A DNA stretch of 64,000 nt from Anodontia alba. Lineage: Eukaryota > Mollusca > Bivalvia > Lucinida > Lucinidae. Each line of letters opens with the position of its first letter. The stretch's first letter is position 1. Positions 44,385-54,140 of the stretch are shown here, one piece after another. Position numbers and translations under genes: made by a program. Below the pieces are notes generated by a model. The model had not been told where the DNA came from. It was given only the letters and a program-made list of their open reading frames with translations, and did not search any database. The stretch covers positions 22,124,609 through 22,188,608 of the forward strand of contig OZ024831.1 in NCBI GenBank assembly GCA_964016985.1, in the 5' to 3' direction.

Positions 44385-44613
44385 ACGTCAAAGGTTTTGA
44401 GCTATCTGAAACTGTATATCCGGACAGAAGAGAAGGACCGTCTGCATACTGTCAACCACTATGAGCATCTGAGAGACACAGATCCAGAAGAGGCCGTTAG
44501 GATCAGAAACTCAGTTCAGGAACACCTGCGACTGATCACAAAGAGAATCGAGCAGTCTATTGAAATGTTGAAACGTCATCCAGACTTGGAGAAGAAAATC
44601 AAACCAGAGATTG
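44385..44613 (+). CDS. APP: APP homologue, internal exon: E2 domain C-terminal half
   Basis: The best conserved exon in the window: 76 codons plus one base (phase 0 in, phase 1 out). The acceptor is a long T tract ending TTCTGCAG; the donor is ATTG|GTGAAT. The product contains VLSYLKLYIRTEEKDRLHTV and NHYEHLRDTDPEEAVRIRNS, then VQEHLRLITKRIEQSIEML. This matches vertebrate APP [24 protein letters not shown] and HLRVIYERMNQSL. The two histidines spaced HTxxH, part of the E2 metal site in human APP, are conserved. If the donor is missed, the frame runs 6 codons into a family A MITE and stops at TGA 44631-44633. Confidence 0.96.
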
Positions 44614-44622
44614 GTGAATATA

Positions 44623-44811
44623 TTAACCCTTGACCCACTTCTAATTGTCAGCCAATCAGATTGCTTCATCTAGGTTGTTGATACAAATTCACATACTAAA
44701 TGACAAAACAGTGTAGATCCAGATCAGTTGGCTTCTGAAGAAGCCAACTGATCTGGATCTACACTGTTTACAAAGGCAGGGTATATCAAAGTTCAGAAGG
44801 GCCAGAATTAA
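44623..44811 (-). mobile_element. Family A MITE 10 nt after an APP donor
   Basis: TTAACCCTTGACCCACTTCT to AGGGCCAGAATTAA; part of the left end is deleted. The core AAACAGTGTAGATCCAGATC pairs across GGCTTCTGAAGAAGCC. It starts 10 nt after the exon at 44385-44613. Confidence 0.88.
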
Positions 44812-44867
44812 GACATTATAATGCCCCTGGTATAACTTCAATTTCACTCATAAGGTCCATAAATTCC

Positions 44868-45040
44868 ATGTAGAGCTTGGATCATGAGGTTTGGGGTTTG
44901 AATCCTGCTAGAGTTAGTATTCAGCTCATGACTATATGGTGCTTTATTACTCAGAGCCTCTCATCATCACTTCTTCAATATCTGGATATGACTTGCATAA
45001 TGTTGAAAGTGACATGAAATGCCGAATCATCATCATCAGC
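44868..45040 (+). mobile_element. SINE family U, copy 2
   Basis: A TGGATCATGAGGTTTGGGGT then TTTGAATCCTGCTAG head, ATAATGTTGAAAGTGACATG end and (ATC)n tail. Confidence 0.65.
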
Positions 45041-45268
45041 TGGTGCTATGAGTTGAGAATTTAAAGGGTGAAAGTATCAGATCCTGACTGAGTAGTATGG
45101 TCATCAAAATCATTTCATTAGGATCTTTTATATGTACCATGCATATTCTACAGATCCATGTGCCATCCAGGTTACAGTATTTATCAGAAATATGCAGAGA
45201 GATGTGCTATCTGATCATATGGCCTACAATGTTTATCACTTGTCAGTTTATTTTTATTTTTTTTTTAA

Positions 45269-45572
45269 CCGGCCTCGGTGGCTCAGTTGGATGCCCGCAG
45301 GTAATCAGGAGATTGCGGGTTCGACTCTTGCCAAGTCGGCAACATTCTTTTGTGGAGATTTGATCATGAAATATTTTCTACGGTCATTTTCTCCCTTCAG
45401 CTGATTCAAGAAGGGCAGATGTCAGTTTCTGGCAAAAGAATGTGCACAATACTGGTTACTGGTTAACCGCTTAAAGGACTAAGCCTGCCCAGTAAAATTG
45501 TGGTAAGGTAAACTGAACATACTCGACATGACCCCATTGGGTTGACTGGGTCATAAAATCTCAACACAAATA
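45269..45572 (+). mobile_element. SINE J, full copy
   Basis: CCGGCCTCGGTGGCTCAGTT, B-box GCGGGTTCGACTC, tail CTCAACACAAA. Flanks AGTTTATTTTTA / AAGTTATTTTTA look like a target duplication. Confidence 0.85.
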
Positions 45573-45720
45573 AGTTATTTTTAGACTCATTAACAGATAG
45601 TCAGATGGATTTGTTGAAATCATAGGACAAGTATTGTAAGGAGTTAAGATGTCCTAATATTTAGGGTAAATACAGTACCAAGGATCTATATAAGCTGACC
45701 TGAGTCTGAACTGTTGACAT

Positions 45721-46175
45721 CATAGTTTCAGATAAGGCATTTTTTCTTCAATAAAAAATTACTGGTATTTTTGTTAATTCTATATGAAAACATATACAGT
45801 CGAATCTTGTTATCTTGAACTCGCTGATTTTGAATTACCGCGTGTGTGGCTTATCTCGAAGTGAAAATCTGGTCCCTGTTTTAACATGAAACTATGACAA
45901 CAGATAACAAAATATTGTGGAAAAGAGGAGAAATTGCTCCTAAGGAGCAATTTCTCCTCTTTTCCACATTATTTTATATATATATTTCTAACTTCAGGAG
46001 TCAAATTACATATTCATTTGTTAAATGTAGTTGTTCAATTTATTGTTTTCCTCACTCTCTCAACTCTGATATGTCGTACGGATATCTCGAAGTGTTTCAG
46101 TGAGTCCCTTGGAATTCGAGATAACTAGAGTTGACTGTATTGTGAGTACCCATTAGAAGTGCCTCACCTTCATAA
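45721..46175 (+). mobile_element. H MITE with nested P element
   Basis: The left part of H (CATAGTTTCAGATAAGG) resumes after P with TTGTGAGTACCCATTAGAAG. P is at 45797-46137. Confidence 0.8.
45797..46137. mobile_element. Family P (pogo/Tc1-like MITE), TA target duplication
   Basis: CAGTCGAATCTTGTTATCTT to GATAACTAGAGTTGACTG, flanked by TA. The centre has a hairpin with GAAAAGAGGAGAAATTGCTC and complement. A second copy is at 59019. The CAGTCGA ends and TA target suggest the Tc1/mariner-pogo group. Confidence 0.87.
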
Positions 46176-46320
46176 ACCATCAAAAATCTGTATGAACACT
46201 GTGTATGTAGTGCAGATGAGAAAACTGGTCAGAATCTTGACTATTCTCAGATAATACAGAATGTTGGTTTTGCTTTTATTCGGCACATTTTATATTGGCA
46301 GGGAAATTTCATACTGGTTT

Positions 46321-46518
46321 GTAGTTCCAGGTAAGAGTGGGTATCCACATAATATCTTTCTTATTTCTCCACAAAAACATAATTATGTTTTGGGTACTCA
46401 TTAGAAATGCCTCAGTGAATTGCTTATGGGTACCCACAACATGTTTTCAAAGACAAAATAAGAAAAAAATGTCCGTATTTTTTGTTGTTGAAAAAAGTGC
46501 CCTATCTGGAGTGATGTG
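46321..46518 (+). mobile_element. Family H MITE (reverse sense)
   Basis: TAGTTCCAGGTAAGAGTGGG to AGTGCCCTATCTGGAGTGATG. Confidence 0.75.
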
Positions 46519-46558
46519 ATTTCATTTGTAACCCAGGTTATTACTTTATTTATTATCC

Positions 46559-46772
46559 TTAACCCATGTCATGCTGAATAAATTAAGATGCCACACCCAC
46601 TTATAATTTTCAGCCAATCAGATTGCTTGATCTGGATGGTTGCTATAAATTCACATACTTAACGGCAAACAGTGCAGATCCAGATCAGATGGCTTCTTCA
46701 GAAGCCAACTGATCTGGATCTACACTGTTTGCAAAGGCAGGGTGTATCTGGGTTCAGCAGGACATGGGTTAA
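46559..46772 (-). mobile_element. Family A MITE, complete
   Basis: TTAACCCATGTCATGCTGAA to TTCAGCAGGACATGGGTTAA, 214 bp, core and GGCTTCTTCAGAAGCC tip intact. Confidence 0.93.
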
Positions 46773-46797
46773 TATTTGGACACCTTAACCTCTTTCC

Positions 46798-46988
46798 ACA
46801 GAGCTCTTGATAAGGCACTTTTTTCAACTAAAAAATATCTATATTTTTCTTATTTCTTGACAAAAACATGTTGTGTGTACTCATAAGGAGCGCCTCAGTT
46901 AGGTGCTTCTAATGAGTACCCATAACAAATGTTTCGTAGAAAAATAAGAAAACCATTTACCTGATACCCACTCTTATCTAGACCTATG
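46798..46988 (+). mobile_element. Family H MITE
   Basis: CAGAGCTCTTGATAAGGCAC to CTCTTATCTAGACCTATG. Confidence 0.8.
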
Positions 46989-47250
46989 TTTCCACATTTA
47001 TCCTAACATTTGTACATCCATTTGATTACTTGTTAATTTTTCCAAAAGTGCTGGCTGAATGGCAGACAGTGTAGACCATGATCAGACTGCTCCATTGATT
47101 TCCATATATTTAGGGTAAATATGGCTTAAGGATGCAGTACAGCTCTGGGTATGTGGTGGGCTGTAATTGGAGGGTCAGCAAAAAGCGTTACTTTTAAGTT
47201 GGCTTAAACAAAATTTACGAAGATTTATTGTAACCACTCTAGAATGTATG

Positions 47251-47606
47251 TTTGCCAGCCTCGGTGGCTCAGTTGGAGGCGCGTCCAACTGGGGATAACA
47301 TTCCTTCGTGGAGATTGATCATGAAATATTTTCTAAGGAATTGGCACCAACATAAATGTTAGTTTCAAGTTTTTCAGATTATACTTCAAGTCATATTCAA
47401 CAAATCTTTCATATTTGTAACAACATATAGCTTTAGATTTGGTGCTATTTTTAACCAAAATATGATATTTTTCTTATTTCTCCATGAAAACGTGGGCTCT
47501 CCTTAGATGTGTTGCGGAGGCACCTCTAATGAGTACCCACAACATAAATAAGAAAAAAGAAGAAAAAAAGTATTTATCTGGCTACTCCTCTTAACTGGAA
47601 CTATGA
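47251..47606 (+). mobile_element. Truncated SINE J then H MITE
   Basis: 47251-47339 is a SINE J head with an internal deletion (CCTCGGTGGCTCAGTTGGAG to AAATATTTTCTAAGG). 47424-47606 is H (ATATAGCTTTAGATTTGG to TCTTAACTGGAACTATG). Confidence 0.65.
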
Positions 47607-47699
47607 CAACATTGTGTTAGCATGTCAGGTCTTTTTTATGACACATCTTGTTGTATTTAGGTAATAGCCATTAAATGTCATATCACATAAATTTTTCAG

Positions 47700-47804
47700 A
47701 GGATTTCCGACACAAGAAATTCCGCAACATTGAGATAAGCAGTGATGATGTTGTCTTGAAACCTGTTGAACAAGCTGAACCATCACAGAAAGAAGTAGTC
47801 CTCA
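47700..47804 (+). CDS. APP: APP homologue, internal exon: end of E2 and linker
   Basis: Short exon of 105 nt, phase 1 to phase 1, between an AATTTTTCAG acceptor and a CTCA|GTAAGT consensus donor. Joined to the previous exon it continues EDFRHKKFRNIEISSDDVVL and ends QKEVVL. This is the weakly conserved region after E2, so the call rests on exact phase fit, splice signals and position rather than strong similarity. It is acidic and polar, as expected for the extracellular stalk. A CT-rich microsatellite follows the donor. Confidence 0.8.
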
Positions 47805-47897
47805 GTAAGTACACGAGTCTTTCTCGCTCTCCCTCTCTATCTGTCTGTCTCTCTCTGTAGTTTAGGGTAGTTTATATTTTCTAGTCTCTCTGGATCA

Positions 47898-48072
47898 TTA
47901 ACCCTTGTCATGCTGAATAAATTAAAATCCCACACCCACTTCTAATTTCCAGAAATTCACATATTAAATGACAAACAGTGCAGATCCAGATCAGTTGGCT
48001 TCTTCAGAAGCCATCTGGATCTACACTGTTTGCTAAGACCGGGCATGTCATATTCAGCAAGAGAAGGGTAAA
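47898..48072 (-). mobile_element. Family A MITE, internal deletion
   Basis: TTAACCCTTGTCATGCTGAA to TATTCAGCAAGAGAAGGGTA. Confidence 0.85.
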
Positions 48073-48457
48073 GTCCGTTTGAGTAAATTTGAAAACAGAG
48101 AACAGCATAAGTCAGTTTTTGCATATTACAGTACTGCTCAGGAACACTCAGTAAAATAGAGTTGGTGTTTTAATTTCTATGATGTGTTCCTTGCTTCTAG
48201 TCTGAATCTACCAGGCCAAGAGACTGTGTATACGAAATAGACTGACCCCCATCATACTACACACAAAGCTCTAGATAAGGTGATAATTTGAACAAGAAGT
48301 CAGGAAAATTTTTATTCTTATGTTTGTAGCAAAACATGTATTGTAGTTGGGATTTATCAAGGAGGAGAATTTGATACAATGTATGGTATGGGAAATTAAT
48401 GCTTGTCATGCCTCAGTGACTAGTTATGCCTATACCTACAACATGTGCCTATCATAG

Positions 48458-48745
48458 TTACCCTTAACATTGGGAAACCTTAACTCCATACCATATCGCA
48501 CACCCTAAATATTTGAACAGAAAGGCCTGAGCAAACAGTTAAGACTCAGATCCCATAGCACTAGTTAAGGCGCTTTTTTCAATCCAAAAGTATTGCAGAG
48601 GCGCTTCTAATGAGTACCCACAACATATGTTTTCATGGAAAAATAAGAAAAATATTTACCGGATACCCTCCTTTATCTAGACCTACGAGATCTGATGCTA
48701 CAAAATGGGGCATCTTGTTTGCCACTCAGCCATCAATTTTTAGTA
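48458..48745 (+). mobile_element. Family B MITE interrupted by a partial H
   Basis: TTACCCTTAACATTGGGAAA and GCAAACAGTTAAGACTCAGA on the left; GGGGCATCTTGTTTGCCACT on the right. H sequence (48554-48689, CATAGCACTAGTTAAGGCGC to TATCTAGACCTACG) lies between. Confidence 0.7.
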
Positions 48746-48762
48746 ACATCAAATGGCAGTTA

Positions 48763-49136
48763 AGCAGTGTTGTGGAAATATCAAATTTTATTACTTGTCT
48801 ACGGATAAGTAAATGGTCAAAATCCACTTGTCCAACCAAAATTTACTTGCTCGAAAATTGGCATTTTTTCTTATTTCTCGAAGAAAACATATGTTGTGGG
48901 TACTCATTAGATATACCTCAATGAGGCACTTCTAATGAGTACCCACAACATATGTTTTCTTTGAGAAATAAGAAAAAATATATATCATAACCTGGATACT
49001 CTTCATAGCCAGAGCTATGAAGTCCATATACAGCTACAAAGTCCTTGTCCCAGGACAAGTAAATTGAAATTTCTTACTTGTCCTCAGGGAAATGGGACAA
49101 GCTGGACAAGTCGGGCATGGTCATTCCACAGCCCTG
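48763..49136. mobile_element. Family Z element with nested H
   Basis: Ends CAGTGTTGTGGAAATATC and TCATTCCACAGCCCTG are inverted; subterminal ACTTGTC/GACAAGT repeats occur on both sides. H (about 48852-49020) with a good CATTAGATATACC stem lies inside. Confidence 0.65.
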
Positions 49137-49139
49137 AGT

Positions 49140-49360
49140 TAAGTGAACTTGTTAAAACTTATATGCTAAGGAGTTAAGGTGTCCATTTGCTTAGGGTAAA
49201 AATAGTACTTGTCCTAAAATTTAAAAATGTCCATTTTACTTCCTGTTATTGTCTCTAAAAACTGCCTTAAGTCTAGCAAACAGTATAGACCCTGGTCAGA
49301 TGCCTTATTTTGTGGCATCTGATCTGTATCTACACTGTTTGCTCAGGCATAAGTATGGTA
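49140..49360 (+). mobile_element. Family B MITE sequence abutting an APP acceptor
   Basis: GTGTCCATTTGCTTAGGGTA then GTCCTAAAATTTAAAAATG, and core AGCAAACAGTATAGACCCTG to GTATCTACACTGTTTGCTCA. B-like sequence ends about 20 nt before the exon at 49375. Confidence 0.7.
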
Positions 49361-49374
49361 CATTTGAATTCCAG

Positions 49375-49517
49375 CTCCAGTAGACAGCAGTGAGAGTTAT
49401 GAATCTGAGGAGCATGATTATACCAACATCCGAATTGATACAGAGGGTTTGAAGGCGGAAGATACTAACCAGCCCTATGTTGCTCATGTCCAGAATGATG
49501 CCGCTCATCTACAACAG
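49375..49517 (+). CDS. APP: APP homologue, internal exon: extracellular juxtamembrane stalk
   Basis: Exon of 143 nt, phase 1 in and phase 0 out, acceptor TTGAATTCCAG, donor CAG|GTAATC. It encodes PVDSSESYESEEHDYTNIRI and later DTEGLKAEDTNQPYVAHVQN, ending DAAHLQQ. In vertebrate APP this interval carries [20 protein letters not shown]; the TNIxxxxEGL pattern here resembles TNIKTEEIS. It would hold the beta-secretase-like region, but no clear beta site or amyloid N-terminus is visible. Family B repeat sequence runs to within about 20 nt of the acceptor, and a 28-bp minisatellite begins about 13 nt after the donor. Confidence 0.9.
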
Positions 49518-49530
49518 GTAATCAACTCAT

Positions 49531-50155
49531 TTCTATAATATGGTCAGTTTAAGGGCTTTTCTATAATATAGTAAGTTTCAAGGCAGTTTAAGGTATTTCT
49601 ATAATGTAGCCTGTTAATGATCATTTCTGTAATATAGTCAGTTTACGGGCATTTCTATAATTTGGTCAGTTTAAGGGCATTTGTATAATATGGTCAGTTT
49701 AAGGGCATTTCTATAATATGGTCAGTTTAAGGGCATTTCTACAATATGGTCAGTTCAAGGGCATTTCTTTAATATGGTCACTTTAAGGGCATTTCTATAA
49801 TAAGGTCAGTTTACGGACATTTCTATAACATGGTCAGTTGATGGGCATTTCTATAATATGATCAGTTTACAGGCATTTCTATAATATGGTCAGTTTATGG
49901 GCGTTTCTATAATATGGTCAGTTTACAGGCATTTCTATATGGCCAGTTTGTGGGCATTTCCACAATATGGTCAGTTTACAGGCATTTCTATAATAAGGTC
50001 AGTTTATGGGCATTTCTATAATATGGTCAGTTTACCGGCATTTCTATAATATGGTCAGTTTAAGGGCATTTCTATAATATGGTCAGTTTACAGGATTTCT
50101 ATAAAATGGTCAGTTTAAGGGCATTTCTATAATATGGTCAGTTTAAGGGCAATCA
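49531..50155 (+). repeat. 28-bp minisatellite, about 22 units
   Basis: Unit GGTCAGTTTAAGGGCATTTC followed by TATAATAT, with mostly substitution differences. It starts 13 nt after the APP donor at 49517. No spacers, so it is not a CRISPR array. Confidence 0.95.
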
Positions 50156-50186
50156 ACTCTTGCCAAGATAATTTTGTGCCCCTTCT

Positions 50187-50271
50187 GTAGAGATCTACTC
50201 TAAAAGGTAAGAATTTGCTACCCATGCAAGCAAATTCTTTCCTTTCAGAGTAGATCCCTTTTCAGAAGGGA
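50187..50271. repeat. Hairpin, about 40-nt arms
   Basis: CCCCTTCTGTAGAGATCTAC and AAGGTAAGAATTTGCT pair with AGCAAATTCTTTCCTTT and GTAGATCCCTTTTCAGAAGG. Confidence 0.8.
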
Positions 50272-50349
50272 TTTGATGTACTGTAAAGCAAACAAGAAGT
50301 TGCAGGTATCTCCCTTTTACAAAATGGCAGAATATCTACTGACTGTATC

Positions 50350-50570
50350 TACAGTAAATTTCCTAAAATTTCGAACACTTTATTCCATACTCTTTTGGCT
50401 TAAATTTTGCTTTTTATGCAGCATTTTCTTTAAATATTTAATGGAATGACAAACAGTGTAGACCCTGATCAGACTGCTCCTGAAGGAGCAGTCTGATCAG
50501 GGTCTACACTGTTTGTGTATGTCATTTTGTCAAACGCTTTAGTGTTCGAATTTTTAGGACATATACCGTA
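50350..50570. mobile_element. Family D MITE, complete
   Basis: TACAGTAAATTTCCTAAAAT to TTTTAGGACATATACCGTA. The core has a perfect palindrome from AAACAGTGTAGACCCTGATC through GGAGCAGTC. Confidence 0.9.
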
Positions 50571-50832
50571 GTCCTCTTAAGGAAAAATGTACAGTCCTTA
50601 GGTCCAGATAAATATTTTTCTGATTTTTCTGATTCTGGATACACATTATAAGCACCTCTAATGGGGCATTTCTAATGAGTTTACACGATATGTTTTTGTG
50701 AGAAATAAGAAAGATGTGAATCCATTTTAGTTGTAAAAAAACAAACAAAAAAACACATACTGTATTTTGAGCTGAAAATCAATTTGTCATCTTCTGCTGA
50801 ATTAGCCCAGAGAGTGGTGAAGATTAAGGAGA
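50571..50832. mobile_element. Degraded H and G fragments
   Basis: 50595-50745 resembles H (TAAGCACCTCTAATGGGGC). 50775-50832 is the right end of G (GAGAGTGGTGAAGATTAA). Confidence 0.55.
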
Positions 50833-51345
50833 TGCCGCCACAGTATCAATATTTCAGTGTACTAGCTTATCTACCCATTTCTTTATAACAAATATAGGCC
50901 AAAATCAGGGATATTTTGGGCTCAGAATTAGTATGGGTCCATAAAATTGGCCAGTGGCCCATGTCCTATTCATTTCTGCACATTCTTCAAAATTTAATGG
51001 GCCATTAGCCAATTTGATTGGCCCTTGGGAAGAATGGATGGGACCAAGAATCCATGCTACAGTAAAATAAACACTAGATTTGGATTGCTTATGATAGGAA
51101 CCTAGCCAAAAAGAAAATCAGATTCATTATCACTGATAGTTCTCTCACAAAATAAGTTCAGGGCCCATCTCAGAGATGAGCTTCAGCACTCATGCAGTCC
51201 AATTAAGCGGGATCTATCCAGTTTGCAAAACCATATAAATTGTGATCTGACTGCAGAGTTGTGAAGGCTGGTCTGGATGGGTACTAAGGCATCATGCTTC
51301 TTCTTTGGATGGCACTCTAATGCTGTTTTTTGTTCTCTCCAACAG
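50833..51345. other. Intron before the last APP exon; no repeat recognised
   Basis: About 500 nt of unassigned DNA, the longest stretch without a recognised repeat directly next to an APP exon. Confidence 0.5.
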
Positions 51346-51600
51346 CAAAACTTCAACGCAGTTCATGCAGTATCGAAGTACAGCACTGGGAATGTTGTCG
51401 GGATTGCTATTGGCAGTGTTGCTGTCTTCATCATTATTGTGGTTGCTGTGGTGATGCTTAGAAAGAGGAACAGAAGACAACCAATCACACATGGATTTGT
51501 TGAAGTGGACCCTGCAGCTTCCCCGGAAGAGAGACACGTTGCTAACATGCAGATGAATGGATACGAAAATCCAACATACAGATACTTTGAATTACAGTAG
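51346..51600 (+). CDS. APP: APP homologue, terminal exon: transmembrane helix and cytoplasmic tail
   Basis: Last coding exon, 84 residues and a TAG stop, after a TGTTCTCTCCAACAG acceptor in phase 0. It begins QNFNAVHAVSKYSTGNVVGI. The membrane helix runs from about residue 16 to 38 and is followed by a stop-transfer RKRNRR. The GxxxGxxxG ladder of human APP is kept (Gly15, Gly19, Gly23). The tail keeps the VEVD-like FVEVDPAASPEERH and ends GYENPTYRYFELQ. YENPTY is the PTB-domain docking and endocytosis signal, and NPTY spacing is intact. The Pro-directed site of vertebrates (TPEER) is SPEER here. Helix and tail share one exon. The extracellular part shows no similarity to the amyloid-beta N-terminus. 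Confidence 0.98.
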   Translation, partial: QNFNAVHAVSKYSTGNVVGIAIGSVAVFIIIVVAVVMLRKRNRRQPITHGFVEVDPAASPEERHVANMQMNGYENPTYRYFELQ

Positions 51601-51993
51601 GTGATAATGAAATACACTAAATGTGTAGAAAACAATTCAGATCAGGTGTAAAACATTTTGAAATTTACGTACACGTGAAAAGCTTCTGTGACACCTTTAG
51701 AAAAAAACCAGCACAAAAACACCGGAATTTTACACCAGCGTTTTTGACCATTCTGTTATTGCAGTTACAATAATTAATATACATGTAGCTTTCAGTTTCG
51801 AACAAAGTTGTATTAAATGTTGCCGTGTGTCTTTGTAGTATGAATCTGATGACAGTAACCGAGCATTTATGTGTAATCACTCATGTTTAACATCTTAAGA
51901 TATACATGTATTCTCATGTAGATTTTTATTATTCCGCATTATGTGAAAATGCTTGCGATTATGCCGAAACGTCTGTGGTTAAGGATTGAAGAT

Positions 51994-52198
51994 TTAACAT
52001 ATACCACTCTGGGCAAATTCAGCAGATGACACATTGATAGTATTTTTCTTATTTTTCCCAGGAAACAGGATTTGACATTCCATGCAAATTGTCTCCAATG
52101 GAGACAATTTGCATGGAATGCCAAATCCTGTTTCCTGGGAAAAATCAGAAAAATATTTCAAAATGTTGTCTGCTGAAAATTTTTCCCCAGAGTACTAA
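51994..52198 (+). mobile_element. Family G MITE inside the APP 3' UTR
   Basis: TTAACATATACCACTCTGGG to CCCAGAGTACTAA. The stem from about 52040 to 52160 has arms of about 55 nt with only a few mismatches (CCCAGGAAACAGGATTTGAC and complement). Confidence 0.9.
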
Positions 52199-52493
52199 AT
52201 TGAAATGAAAACAGAACATCTTCTTGTGTCTATTGATCAAGGTTGCAAGTTCCATTTCTGCATAAAAAAAAAGCAGAGATCAGTGCAGAAGATTATAAAC
52301 AAAGAATGTGAAGAGACCTAGGACATGTAAAGGATTTAAGAGACAGATTTACACAAACAGACAGTGGAAAAGAAGTATTAAATACTGTGATGAAAAAGAT
52401 TGATTTGTCATAGTTTTTAAGAAGTTTAGAAGTGTCAATTTACTGACAGTTAATCTAAGCTGAATAGTAGATTTTTTCAAGTGATATAAATTA

Positions 52494-52697
52494 CAGTAAA
52501 TGTCCTAAAATTTTATACATCAACGTTTCTGATAAAATGGCATATGCAGGCAGTGCAGATCCAGATCAGACTGTTCCTTCAGGATTTACACTGTTTGCCA
52601 CTTTAACACTTTAATGTATTAAGAAACAACTGAATAAAAATAAAAGTTAGGCCAGAAAAGTATGGAATGTGTTTACAATTTTAGGACATTTACTGTA
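52494..52697. mobile_element. Family D MITE
   Basis: TACAGTAAATGTCCTAAAAT to TTTTAGGACATTTACTGTA with exact ends; core GGCAGTGCAGATCCAGATCA reduced. Confidence 0.87.
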
Positions 52698-54140
52698 CTT
52701 TGAAGTAAGATTCGGCAGAAGAGTTTGTAAGGGCTCACCCTAACATTCCAAATTTCATTCTTGTACAAGTTAATCAGACGCTTGTAGTTGATATAGATCT
52801 GCATCATTTAGATGCTTTAAATGGCCAGTCCTGCATACTCATTTTTAACCTTCACATACATTGCACCAAGTGTTAGTTTCAGATAACTAGTCTTTATTAA
52901 ATATTTTTAGTCCTGTATTGTAACATTTAAAGAGATGCATAATTTTGAAGAGGCAGTTTTCATTAATCTCATTAAAATAGAATTTTACAGTTTAATGTTT
53001 TGCAAACAAGCATTGACAAGTTCACTGGCAGTATTGTTCAATATTTCAGTGAAAAAAGGGCAAAATATGATTGAATGCAGAATCATCAGGATTATTTCCC
53101 TTGATTTACCCAGAATTCAAGCAGACAAATTCAATATAATAATATAAACTTATACATTGATAATTAAAACAAATGGGATTCAGAAGAAAGTCAGAAGACT
53201 TGTGTTAATCTGTATCCCAAAAAGCTGAATATTTACAGATGTTTCTATGGTGATTTTGTAGTGTGTTGGGAACACTTACTAATATCTGGACCATTTTTAT
53301 GTGCTTTTCCTGTGCCATGTGTACTAATTGTGACAAGCAAACTTCATAGATTGCTTTTCTTTTCTCGAGCTCTATTGTATGTTTGTTACGTATTCTGGCT
53401 TCCAGTTTATAGTCTTGAGAATCGCAATAATCTAATCCAGAGCTTGTTTTTTTTGTTGTTTTTTTTGTTTTCAACCCAAACACAAAATACTGATTTCCTC
53501 ACCATTTTTAGTTTTGCATATGTTCAAGACTGCCATATTTTTTTCTTCTTCCTTTTAACAACAGTCTTTGGTTAAGTGAAAAAAAAATTGAAACCATATT
53601 TTGTGTGTGTTTATTTCATTTTTGCTCATTTTTTTGCTTAGACAAGCCCTCTGTAATTGCCAGTGAATGTAAAGGGCATTGTTTACTTTTAGCTTTTATC
53701 TCTTATAATTGTGCTTCCATGTCTATCAAAATTACTCCCCAATCTTTCCTGTTTGAGTTTGTTGTAGATATTGTGAATAAACTGGGGAAAAAAAAAGAAA
53801 ATAATAACAAAAATAACCACATTTCAACATCAGTAGACAAATGATAGACTGACATATGCTTTGAAAGAATTTAGAGAGTATGTAGATATTTGGAGGTAAT
53901 CATTTGTTATTACGTATATTTGTTATCACGTAACTTCATGGCTGCGGACACCAAATACATGTATATATATTATGTTATGTACAGTACTTCTAGCAGAACA
54001 CAGTGTCATGCCCTAGCTTTAGTAACATGTATATTGTATCGAGTGACATCATCTGTGGTCTTATAAACTGTAGATAGCATCAGTTATCTCGTTTTCGAAG
54101 TCTTGTTTTTAGCCTAATATCAATCTTTAGCCAGCTGAAT
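52698..54140. other. Long unique-looking AT-rich stretch, probably 3' UTR
   Basis: No repeat family recognised over 1.4 kb. AATAAA at 53776. ORFs here are T-rich and unsupported. Confidence 0.45.

Noticed and set aside
49531..50155. CRISPR-like array
   Set aside because: Units are contiguous with no variable spacers, and the window is animal DNA with introns.
51346..51420. Conserved amyloid-beta peptide
   Set aside because: Only the membrane helix and glycine ladder resemble human APP; the extracellular residues do not.
51292..51635. Antisense ORFs over the last APP exon
   Set aside because: Shadows of the conserved sense frame, which has clear domain content.
53261..53575. 104-codon T-rich ORF after APP
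   Set aside because: Hydrophobic by virtue of T-richness, no signal or family features, and lies in presumed 3' UTR.
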